Of a stretch of DNA of 64,000 nt, positions 55,259 through 64,000 are shown in pieces. A model generated the notes under the pieces. That model searched no databases. It had not been told where the DNA came from and worked only from the letters and a program-made list of their open reading frames with translations. Origin of the DNA: Perognathus longimembris pacificus (Eukaryota > Chordata > Mammalia > Rodentia > Heteromyidae). The number at the start of each line of letters is the position of its first letter. The first letter of the stretch is position 1. Location of the stretch: assembly GCF_023159225.1 (NCBI RefSeq), contig NC_063188.1:32481979-32545978 (forward strand), in the 5' to 3' direction. A program made the position numbers and the translations under genes.

Positions 55259-55640
55259 TGCTATTAGGAGAATGTAAAAAGAATAGGCCATACTGGACCT
55301 CAACAATTGAGGACTGTTTATTGAGGAACAATGACGGGCACAGATCTTCCCACAGGTTTGGAGTTTGTACAAGGGACTAGAATTTGTGGTAGGTTTATAT
55401 AGGGTTTAACAAGGAAGCAAGTGATTAAAAACTAGGCTGTAATTACTAGGGGATAGGGGTGGGTACTTTCAGTTAGGTCCAGAATGGAATGTCCCACCGG
55501 GGGTGACCGGAACATTCTGCCAGGCCTAGGATGAAATAACCTGCCTGCGGTATGTGTTCAAGCCTGCTCATGTATACCTGTTTTGCTTGACCTGGGAGAA
55601 CAAGGCAGGAATCAGCCATTCATACTCTGACTTTAGGTGC
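55259..55640 (-). mobile_element. ERV LTR relic
   Basis: Starts TG; 'gactgtttattgagg' is the reversed poly(A) signal region; 'aggtttatatagggtt' may be the reversed TATA. Resembles 12580-12936 (shared 'aggactgtttattgag'). The 3' edge is approximate. No retroviral gene. Confidence 0.6.
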
Positions 55641-55675
55641 ATAAAAAAGATGGGACACAGAAGGAAGAGGCAAGT

Positions 55676-56145
55676 CCTTCAGGTGCCAGTGTCTCACACT
55701 TGTTTTTTTTTTTTTTTTTTGGCCAGTCCTAGGCTTGGACTCAGGGCCTGAGCACTGTCCCTGGCTTCTTTTTGCTCAAGGCTAGCACTCTGCCACTTGA
55801 GCCACAGCGCCACTTCTGGCCGTTTTCTATATATGTGGTACTGGGGAATCGAACCCAGGGCTTCATGTACATGAGGCAAGCACTCTTGCCACTAGGCCAT
55901 ATTCCCAGCCCCCAGTGTCTCACACTTGTAATCCTAGCTATTCAGGAGGTTGAAATCCGATGATCCTGGTTCCAAGCCAGCCTGGGCAGACAAATCCATG
56001 AGTCTCTTATCTTCAGTTAACCACCCAAAAGCCAGAAGTGGAGCTGTGGTTCAGGTGGTAGAGGGCTAGCCTTGAACACAAAAGCTCAGATATAGCACTG
56101 AGTCCCTGAGATCAAGCCCCAGAACCAACACAAAAACATTGACAG
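55676..56145 (+). mobile_element. B1-Geo SINE split by an IDL-Geo
   Basis: The forward B1-Geo start 'aggtgccagtgtctcacact' is interrupted at 55701 and resumes after 'ccagtgtctcacacttg', then B1 and Geo modules complete normally. Confidence 0.9.
55701..55912 (-). mobile_element. IDL-Geo SINE nested in B1-Geo
   Basis: Reverse complete copy with the 17-bp duplication 'ccagtgtctcacacttg' on both sides. Confidence 0.95.
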
Positions 56146-56295
56146 CAGAAGTAAAAGTAGAGGTACTGTAATATATCTGAACAATAGTAAGGAGCTGGTA
56201 GCCTCAGTTGCTACACCAACAAACTATTAAAACAAACCACGTCAGCTAGAAAAGTCTGTTTCTAAAATACATTTTTTCTGTACTCACCATATAAA

Positions 56296-56497
56296 GATTG
56301 GGCTAGGAATGTGGCTTAGCGGTAGAGTGCTTGCCTAGCATGCTCGAAGCCCTGGGTTCGATTCCTCAGTACCACATAAACAGAAAATGGCCAGAAGTGG
56401 TGCTGTGGCTCAAGTGGTAGAGTGTTAGCCTTGAGCAAAAAGAAGCCAGGGACAGTGCTCAGGCCCTGAGTCCAAGTCCCAGGACTGGCAAAAAAAA
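56296..56497 (+). mobile_element. IDL-Geo SINE
   Basis: Forward copy with a short A7 tail; no clear duplication. Confidence 0.92.
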
Positions 56498-57039
56498 TGA
56501 ATGCACTATTTTCTCCTAAAACTATTACTGCATTAAATAGTTATTGCTCATTAGGCCAGCTATTTCTGTGTGGAGAGTTATTACGACTCATGTTTTGTAG
56601 TTTTTGCAAACAAAGCATAACTTCTGGCTGAAAATGCACAAAATTTGTGGAAAGTCATGATTGTTATAGGAATATTTTCTCATCAAGATCCCTTAGGTAC
56701 AAATCATGTCTTTGAAGTGTTACTGAGGTTTGTAGTTTTTGAAAATTCAGACTTGTCCATGTAGCAACAAACTTCTTGAATAAACTTGGAAGAGGGAGGC
56801 TTGGTAAGGTCAGGCTATTATGCAATCTATTTGTCTAGAGTAATTAAAAAAATCAGTGTCTTGAACCCATGAGTCAGCGTTACTACCGGGATAACAATTT
56901 TCACTTATTGGAAGTTTTCCCGCTAGTGGTTGTTTCATAGTAGTCCAGCTTTATTTTACGTGAACCCCAAAACTGATTTATTGGTGTTTGTAACAGTATT
57001 TATTTATTGGAGTTAAAAACATTCCTATTTAAATGCAAT
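56498..57039. other. Single-copy DNA, nothing recognised
   Basis: No repeat or exon was recognised. Confidence 0.4.
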
Positions 57040-57240
57040 TGATAGCCAGGCATGGTGATGCATGCCTATAACCCCAGTTACTGGAGAGATGGAAGCAGGA
57101 GGATTATGAGTTTGAGACAAGTTCATGCAAAGGAAATAATAGTGAATTTCTGTCTTAAAAACAAAAGAAAATAAAAAAGGAGTGAGGATGTAGCTCACAT
57201 GGTGTAAAGTACTTGCTTAGCATGTGCCATGAAGAAATAA
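57040..57240 (+). mobile_element. B1 plus ID-like SINE
   Basis: 'agccaggcatggtgatgcat' (B1 start), 'gagtttgagacaagttcatg', A-rich link, then 'ggagtgaggatgtagctcac' (ID). Confidence 0.82.
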
Positions 57241-57324
57241 ATGAATCAATACAGTTGATATATTGATAGGTTGAAAAGAGAATGTAAGAATGAATTTTCC
57301 CTTTGTCTTTTGATCTCTTTTCTT

Positions 57325-57408
57325 TTTCTTTTTTTGCCATACCTGAGGCTTGAACTCAGGGCCTGAGCACTGTCCCTGGCTTCTTTTTGCTCAAGGCTAG
57401 TAATCTGT
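57325..57408 (-). mobile_element. Truncated Geo module
   Basis: Reverse Geo half only ('acctgaggcttgaactcagg' to 'gctcaaggctagtaatctg'); the left module is absent. Confidence 0.75.
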
Positions 57409-57409
57409 G

Positions 57410-57870
57410 TCATCCCGTCAATATTTTTGCCCCTCCCCCCTTCATTCTGATGCCCCTCTCCCCTTGGCCCCATCTCCCCCACACCCTATCCCTGCTGGTA
57501 AATACCCATTTCCTGGTACTTATTTTGTTGGGCTTTGACTTACTCTTTCTAAAGATTTATACAATTTGAGCTCTCCATAGAGTCTATTATACTTTAGTCA
57601 ATTCATTTGTAACCAGTTGCATACTACTTAGTGTGTTTATTTGTAGTTATAGGCACATTATAGCTCCCACAAGTGAGGGAAACCATGCTAACTGTGTTTC
57701 TCTGGTCAGTATCTCTTTTCTATTTTCTTTGAACATTTTATTTAGTTCTTACAAAAATCTTGGAAGAGAAGTAAAGATTAGGGCAACTACTTTTAGTATC
57801 ACCTGGGTCTTTCACTCCATAATTTGTTTTGTACTAATTTATTTTAACCTTTTCAAAATTCAAGATTAAA
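57410..57870 (-). mobile_element. Old L1 3' end fragment
   Basis: Reverse, pyrimidine-rich ('cccctctccccttggcccca'), then 'gagggaaaccatgctaactg' and 'tgtttctctggtcagtatct', the ORF2/3' UTR border wording. Confidence 0.6.
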
Positions 57871-57891
57871 ATACTTATTATAAAGCAAATG

Positions 57892-58085
57892 AGGGCTGGA
57901 AATATGGCCTACTGGTAGAGTGCTTGCCTCTTATACATGAAGCCCTGGGTTCGATTACTCAGCACCACATATATAGAAAACGGCCAGAAGTGGCGCTGTG
58001 GCTCAAGCCTTGAGCAGGAAGAAGCCAGGAACTGTTTTCAGGCCTTGAGGTCAAGGCCCAGGACTGGCAAAAAAAAAAAAAAAAG
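57892..58085 (+). mobile_element. IDL-Geo SINE with a deletion in Geo
   Basis: Forward copy missing the stretch between 'gctcaag' and 'ccttgagc'. Confidence 0.9.
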
Positions 58086-58099
58086 AAAATGAAAATGTG

Positions 58100-58260
58100 G
58101 CTGCCTATTGGTGGCACATGCCTATAATCCTAGCTATTCAGGAGGCTGATATCCTGAGCGTCATTGGTCAGAACCAGCCCAGAAAGTCCCAAAGATTGCC
58201 ATCTCCAAAATGATCAGCAAAAAGCAAGGCTGTAAGGCTACACTCCCTACCCACAGAAAA
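58100..58260 (+). mobile_element. B1-Geo SINE fragment
   Basis: Forward B1 'acatgcctataatcctagct' and a degraded Geo part. Confidence 0.7.
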
Positions 58261-58839
58261 GAAAAGAAAAATAGAAGCAAGTGGGATTTAATAACCTTTT
58301 CTTTTTGTTTCATTACTTAGACCAGATGTTTAAAATCTCTCCATTGTTAATAGATTCAATTTTTCACTTAATATGAAGGAGTTATGGGTTAGTGGCTACA
58401 AATACTGAATAGAAATCATTCTCCATAGGTGCGTGCTTTTGAAACTGAATTTGAGAGCCGACATCAAAGAATGGTGCTCAGAAACTCTAGGTTGTAACTG
58501 AGCATCAGTGAACTGAATAAAAGTGTTTATTTACTACCAGGTGAAATTTCAGTTTGAGCATCTTCCATTTTTCATGTTGGTGTGCATCATGTTGCTTAGT
58601 TCCTTGGTTCTTCACTCTGATTTCTGTCACTTATAGCAAAAACAAGTAAGGCATCCTCAAGTGAAAGGGTCCTAAGAATTTAACACTGCAGAGACTGCTG
58701 AATGAGAAGTGGATCAATTCCTTAGTTGTCCTCATTACTATATACCTTAATTTATAGTAATTTTAAAATGGTATATGATTACAGTGGCATAAAGACTGAA
58801 CTTGAAAACTATTATTTGACAGATAGTAATTAATACTCA
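58261..58839. other. Single-copy DNA, nothing recognised
   Basis: No feature seen. Confidence 0.4.
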
Positions 58840-59638
58840 GTCCTTGATTTTTAAAAACTTTACTGAGGTATGGTAGATGTTTAAAAGGCTGTACAGACTT
58901 AATATATACAAGTTGATAAGATTAGAGGTAAATATATATCATGAAAATATCACTATAATTTATGCAATAAACCCATCCATCACCTCCAAGAGTTTCCTTC
59001 CTTTTTATTTTTTTGTGCCAGTTCTGGGACTTGAACTCAGGGCCTGGGCACTGTTCCTGAGCTTTTTTTATGCTCTAGGCTAGCACTGTAACACCTGAGC
59101 CACTGCTCACTTCCAGCTTCTGTGTGTATGTGTGTGTGTGTATTTCATTGAAGATAAGAGTTTCACAGACTTTTCTGCCCAGGCTGGCTCTGAACCATGA
59201 TCCTCAGATCTCAGCCTTTTGAGTAGCTAGGGTTATAGGCATGAGCCATTGGTACCTGGTCATTTTCTTAATTGTTAATATTATCATTATTTATATGTGG
59301 GTGATAAGAACATTTAACATAAGACCTCCCTAGATATCAATTATTTAAGCATATAATACAGTATTGCTAACTATAGTCACTATGTTGTATAGTAAAAATC
59401 TAGGATTTATTCATCTTATAAAACTGACTGAACCTTTACTTTTTGACTAATCCCACTCTGTTTCTGCCTTTACATAGGTCCTTGTAAATCACCCTTTTTC
59501 CTGTTTTCATGAGTTTGATTGTTTTGGATTCCTCATATGTTATATGGTATTTGTCTTGTGTCTAGCTTATTGGCATTTAGTTTAATATCATCCTGATTCG
59601 GTCATGAGAAAAGTTTATCTTAAAAACTAGTTAAGTTT
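58840..59638 (-). mobile_element. L1M 3' UTR relic split by a SINE
   Basis: 'aactttactgaggtatggta' and 'ctgtacagacttaatatata' before, and 'ctaactatagtcactatgtt' and 'gattgttttggattcctcat' after the B1-Geo, match old L1 3' UTR text in reverse. Confidence 0.65.
59005..59262 (-). mobile_element. B1-Geo SINE
   Basis: Reverse copy containing a small GT tract (about 59122-59143). Confidence 0.88.
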
Positions 59639-60150
59639 TGTTATATGATGAGAAAACAGAGAAGCCACATTTTGAGAGGTCAAATCTGGACTCATTATTA
59701 GGCCAGTGACCATAGGTGGACTCTTGTCACAAAGACCTGGAGCCCCACGAATACACCTAACACTGTCAGAAAACTGAGCTATGAGAGCAGCAGAAGAAAG
59801 AAAGAGCAGAAAACAATACCAACAAACCAGGTCAGGGGAGAGCTGAAGTCGGATGTCGTGTTGACTGGAGGAGAGCCAGGAGATGGAACACAAGCAGACA
59901 GGAGACACGTGACATGGTGTCCCTGCACCTGAGCTGTCCTAGGCCTAAGTAGGGTCAGGTCATGCGGCAGGGTCACAGAGAGCTTGAGAGTTCACAACCC
60001 AAGACTAGCAGGTTCAGTAACCTGTTGTCCAAGTCCCCGGCCTGCCCATAGGAATTCAGGCACTCCCATTACCTGGGAGGTAGTACTTCCTTGCCTCTAC
60101 CATGAACAGAAGATGGCACCAGTTAAACCCAATATCCTATCATCTACCAC
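59639..60150 (-). mobile_element. ERV LTR, same family as 19878-20705
   Basis: 'agccacattttgagaggtca', 'aggccagtgaccataggtgg' and 'agatggcaccagtta' align with the 19.9-kb LTR and with the next LTR. The right edge is approximate. No retroviral coding region. Confidence 0.72.
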
Positions 60151-60328
60151 ATGACTGATGTGGTGCTGGTTAGATTCAGAATCCCTATTTCAGTTTTTAT
60201 TTTAATGTGTATTTTGCCTGAAAGTCTGTCACTTTGTTAGTGAAAAATGGAATTTGTATGATTGCAGTTTATATGCCTGTTTCAGATCAAGTCTTATAAT
60301 CTCACATTGTAGATGAGGTACTTGATAA
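60151..60328. other. 178-bp spacer between two related LTRs
   Basis: No primer-binding-site or polypurine-tract pattern next to either LTR, so the pair is not a provirus with a deleted middle as far as can be read. Confidence 0.4.
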
Positions 60329-61035
60329 TGTTATATGAGAATTTGATCACGAGATAGGGAAACCACATTTTGAGAGATCGAATCAAGTCTTCTTTTTTTG
60401 TTTGCCAGTCCCGGGGCTTGAACTTAGGGCCTGAGCACTGTCCCTGGCTTCTTTTTGCTCAAGGCTAGCACTACACTACTTGATCCACAGCGCCACTTCT
60501 GACCTTTTCTATATATGTGGTGCTGAGGCCATTAGGCCATATTCCCAGCTCTCAAGAGTCTTTATTAGGAAACCAGTGACTGTGAGTGGACAAATATCCC
60601 CCCAAACCTGCAGCCTCAAATACACTTAATATTGTTAGGGAACAGAGCCACGAGGGTAGTAAAGAAAGCAGAAAAACAATCTCTATGAACCAGATCAACT
60701 CTAATGGAAAGTTGAAAAGGGATGCCATGGTGACCTGAGGAAAGTCAAGAGATGCAAGGCATGGTACAAAATGGCAGCTGAGCTGGTCATGGCCTAAATA
60801 GGGTCATGGCTAGGGGGCAGGGTCACAGGGAACTTGAGAATCCTGAATTCATGGCACAAGACTGGCAGGTCCAGTAACCTGTTGTCCAAGTCCCCGCCCC
60901 TGCCTCTAGGAATTCAGATATGCCCATTACCTGGGGGTAGGATTCCACCTCTAAGAGTTTTTGGAAAGTATCTTATCTACCAAGATGCCAAGATGGTGCC
61001 AGTTAGAACCACTAATAACATCTTTCACCATACAT
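60329..61035 (-). mobile_element. ERV LTR, same family, split by a SINE
   Basis: Starts 'tgttatatgag'; 'aaccacattttgagagatcg', then after the SINE 'accagtgactgtgagtggac' and 'caagatggtgccagttag'. Same orientation as the LTR at 59639. Confidence 0.75.
60392..60552 (-). mobile_element. IDL-Geo SINE with shortened ID part
   Basis: Reverse copy in the LTR; 'tcaagtctt' and 'tcaagagtctt' flank it. Confidence 0.87.
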
Positions 61036-61439
61036 ATTAAGAGTGAGGGTTACATAACAAAATGGTTGTATAGGAATTATTGCCTAGGGATGAGTACTTT
61101 TTGTTGGCATCCTAGCTTGACTGTCAGTTCAGCTTAGGTGGAGACTTGGGTCTATTATGTAAATAAGCATGGCTTTAAAGACAATAAAGTGAAGTTTTGT
61201 CAGAATACTGCAGACTATGAGAATAAATATCCACTGTTGTCATAGATTTACAATTTATGTGTTCTTTCAGCAGTGACAAATATAACTTATGGGTTATAAC
61301 TAGAACCAAGGATTTTGTTTGGCTAAGATATTCACGTCTTCCTACTTGTCATAAGTACTTTCCCGAAATATCTGTCACAGATGACAACCTAAAAAGAAAT
61401 GTTGGCAGCAAGAGGGGTTTTTTTGTGTACTGTTTGCAG
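61036..61439. other. Single-copy DNA, nothing recognised
   Basis: No repeat or exon was recognised. Confidence 0.4.
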
Positions 61440-61706
61440 TTATTTCCTTTTTCTTTCTTTCTTTTTTTCTTTTGGTTTATTCCCTGTTGTCACTGTTTTT
61501 GATCTTCTGTACCTTTTGTCTGAATGTAAGTTTATGTGATTTGGGGAGGGGAAGGAGAAGCACAGAAATGGTGTGAAAAGGGTATACCAATGCAACAGTG
61601 ATACTCATTAGATACTTTGTTGGAAATCAACTTTAAAAATTAGGAAAGAGGGGAGTCTGGGGGAAGTGGGAGAAAATGAGGGAGGGGGTAACACTGTTCA
61701 AGAAGA
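61440..61706 (+). mobile_element. L1 3' UTR fragment, third lineage
   Basis: 'gtaagtttatgtgatttggg', 'gaagcacagaaatggtg' and 'ttgttggaaatcaact' match 22720-22860. Confidence 0.8.
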
Positions 61707-61708
61707 AA

Positions 61709-61910
61709 AGTAGCCAGGTGCTGGTGGCTCACGCCTGTCATCCTAGCTTCTTAGGAGGCTAAGATTTGAGGATCGCAGTTTAAAGCCAGCCTGGGCAGGA
61801 TCATGAGACTCATCTCCAGTTAACCACCAGAAAACAGAAGTGGTGCTGTGGCTCAAGTGGTAGAGCGCTAGCCTTTAGCTAAAGAGGAGTGAGCCACCAG
61901 AACCCAGCCA
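61709..61910 (+). mobile_element. B1-Geo SINE, 3'-truncated
   Basis: Forward B1 'ggtgctggtggctcacgcct', linker 'ctccagttaaccaccagaaa', Geo start 'tggctcaagtggtagagcgc'. It then ends abnormally in 'gagtgagccaccag', a reverse B1-like scrap. Confidence 0.85.
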
Positions 61911-62089
61911 TATGGATTTTTAAGATGTCAAATGGTTTCTGTGTAGATAGAGTAGTATAGGTAGTAGAGTAGATGTTTAGGATATAAATGGGTACAGCCT
62001 TTAAAATGGGAAGTAATTTTGTAGTGTATATCAACAAACTCCCTTGTTATCGCCATCTTTCTACCCACACCTCAAAAAAAAAATCTGTC

Positions 62090-62545
62090 TTTGGCCTGAT
62101 AATCACACTTTAAGAAATATGAGAATAATTTTTATAATCTTAAAGTGGGATTATAACCCAGAAGCTACAAAAGACTTTATATTACTACCTAAAACTTACA
62201 TAGCAATAGTTGTCCAAAAGAAGTACCTTAAATGAAAACAAAAGCGGTACTGGGAAAATATTTATAGTATTTCAGACAAAGTTATTTCCTTAATATATAA
62301 TGAGTGCTCAATAAGTCAATGAAACAGTGAATGATAAGTGAGAAAATGGGCAAATGACTTGAACAAGATGTTAATAGAAGAGATTCAGATGTGGAATATT
62401 CTCCTTTGTTTTAACATGAAAATGTAAAATGACAACTGTTTGGCACCTGTCAAATCTTTCCATCAAGTGTTGGAGGAGTTAGGGGGAAATGGCATTGGTA
62501 TAACTACTAGGGAGAACATGAAATGCTGTATTCTTTTTCAAAGGT
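62090..62545 (+). mobile_element. L1M ORF2 3' relic
   Basis: 'tatttccttaatatataatg', 'gagaaaatgggcaaatgact' and 'tggcattggtataactacta' follow old L1 ORF2 order. No usable reading frame. Confidence 0.6.
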
Positions 62546-62554
62546 TGTGCTTTG

Positions 62555-63217
62555 TTGTTTTTTTAAATTACTTTTAGGCTTTTACAAAGGAATTGTAAGA
62601 ATAGTATACTATTTCATTTTCACCAAGCTTTTCATAATGTTGGTGCCTTACATAGTACAGTTGTCAGCACGCTTAATATTGGTACAATAGTGTTAATCAC
62701 ACCACAGACTTTGTTCAAGTCTTAATCAGAGTTTCTGATTTCCTTTTTGTGCTCCAGTAGAGAGTCCAGAATCCCAAGTTGCATCTGAGTTCTGCCTCCA
62801 TCCTTGCCTTTCCTGACCTATATCAGTTCCTCAGTCTCTTTCTTTCAACATTGATAATTTTGTGGGGATTGTTGTTTGTTTGCTTTTGTAGTACTGGTGA
62901 TCCAACTCAGGGTCTTCTGAGTATTTAGCAATGTAGCTGCCGCATAGTTACATCCCCATCTCTAGCCCTAGACAATTTTGAAAAGTACCAGTTTTCTTTG
63001 TAGAATGTTCCAAGTGTCAACATAATCCGATGTCTTTTGTAATTAGAGTAAGGTTATGCCATTTTGGCAAAATTATCCCAGGAATAGTGTGTCCTTCTGA
63101 GTACAGCATATCAGGAGATGTGTCATGATGTGACCTACTACTATGATGGGCACTTAGTCACTCTATGTGGGTGGTATCAGCCAGCTTTCACCACTGCAAA
63201 TGACTGTTTTCCCTTGC
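62555..63217 (-). mobile_element. L1ME-type 3' UTR relic with an ID scrap
   Basis: 'ttacatagtacagttgtcag', 'agagtccagaatcccaag', 'agtgtgtccttctgagtaca' match old L1 3' UTR text. A reverse ID fragment lies at about 62885-62970. Confidence 0.65.
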
Positions 63218-63231
63218 TAAGAATTCTATGG

Positions 63232-63428
63232 AGGCTGGGAATCTGGCTTAGTGGTATAGTGCTTGCCTAGCATGCATGAAGCCATGGGTTTGATTCCTCA
63301 GTACCACATACACAGAAAAACCTGGAAAGTGGTGCTGTGTTAGGGTGGCAGGGTGTTAGTCTTGAGCAAAAGTTCAGGGACAGTGCCCAGGCCCTGAGTT
63401 CAAACCCCAGGACTGGCAAAAAAGAAAA
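63232..63428 (+). mobile_element. IDL-Geo SINE
   Basis: Forward copy with 'aagaattctatgg' (about 63219-63231) and 'aagaattccatgg' (about 63430-63442). Confidence 0.92.
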
Positions 63429-63442
63429 AAGAATTCCATGGA

Positions 63443-64000
63443 AATAATGTTGGACTCGGTGCATCATGTTCCAGTTTATGTGATATTGATGTTCCTTTTA
63501 ACTGCTGATGACAGCTTTCATTACTTGGTTTTGGTGGTGTCAACTATAATTATAAGGCGGTAATGTATTCCTTTTGTAATAAAAATATTGAGACTTTAAC
63601 TGTTTTATATTTCATTAATACATACTTAGGGAGATACTTGAAGACATCCGTTTTCAACTTTAAACTGTTGTCCACCAGTGTTAGAATTTACTCAGTTTTA
63701 TTTTTCTGTGAAATTCTAATAGAAATTTTCTATTTCCCCCCTTTTTTTCTATATTAGTTTTTTTTTTCCCTACCAGGACAGTTTGTCCTCTCTGCCTCAT
63801 TTGTTTATCCCATCTTTTGTTGGTCTTAGTGTGGATTCATGGTTATTATTGTCTTTTTAATGATATAATCTATCATTATTTATTTTGTTGCCCAAACTTT
63901 GATCCTTAGGGCTGGCCCCGTGACCTTTGATATGTTTTTTTCTTTCAAATGACTTCCTTTAATTTTTAGCACAAGACAACCCCAGGCTCATTGCATTTTT
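63443..64000. other. AT-rich DNA to the window end, nothing recognised
   Basis: Pyrimidine-rich stretches near 63735-63770 but no supported exon. Confidence 0.4.

Noticed and set aside
59639..61035. Possible provirus with two LTRs
   Set aside because: The spacer is 178 bp with no visible primer-binding site, polypurine tract or gag/pol/env residue; read as two separate LTRs.
1..64000. CRISPR array, operon or prokaryotic system
   Set aside because: No regularly spaced direct repeats and no dense coding; all features are of mammalian nuclear type.

Overview
The window is nuclear DNA from a mammal, most likely a geomyoid rodent (kangaroo rats, pocket mice, pocket gophers). The main evidence is a dimeric SINE with an ID-like (tRNA-Ala type) left half and a 'Geo' right half, present here in more than 30 copies. 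From memory of the literature, IDL-Geo SINEs are restricted to Geomyoidea. B1 (7SL-derived) monomers, several rodent L1 3' UTR types, and ancient mammalian repeats (L1M, MIR, MER20, a Tigger-type element, a MaLR-type LTR) agree with this. There is no prokaryotic or organellar DNA and no intact protein-coding gene.

The one clear gene landmark is a CpG island at about 29.1-29.9 kb. It has GC boxes, a CRE-like site and a strong splice donor at 29636/29637 on the + strand. I read it as promoter plus first, apparently non-coding, exon of an unidentified gene running rightwards. A second possible 5' exon with good splice signals lies at 30423-30529. The rest, 30.5-64 kb, would then be a long first intron, and 1-29 kb would be 5' flanking DNA.

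Layout. 1-2.9 kb: old L1M with younger L1 and SINE insertions. 2.9-4.4 kb: a reverse-strand L1 with perfect 15-bp target duplications and a large internal deletion that looks like splicing. 5.4-6.65 kb: a twin-primed (inverted) L1. 9.7-11.9 kb: a 2.2-kb L1 from a different 3' UTR lineage, carrying the FADD reverse-transcriptase motif. 12.2-18 kb: nested SINEs and LTRs, (TTC)n and GA-rich tracts, MER20. 18.7-23.4 kb: a retrocopy inside a SINE, an 828-bp solo LTR with a 4-bp duplication, and a broken L1. 24-29 kb: MaLR-type LTR, MIR and low-copy DNA. 29-31 kb: promoter, without young repeats. 31-34 kb: an old L1M split by a SINE cluster, including a SINE in a SINE and a SINE tandem. 35-64 kb: AT-rich intron-like DNA with L1, SINEs, a Tigger-type relic, LTRs, microsatellites and a second broken L1 at 47.7-49.6 kb.

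The SINEs are modular. The Geo module (tRNA-like, with A- and B-box-like motifs) occurs fused either to an ID-like module (IDL-Geo) or to a B1 monomer (B1-Geo). Many copies keep target-site duplications, so insertion order can be read. Family names are from recognition of sequence patterns, not database searches; edges of old repeats are approximate.
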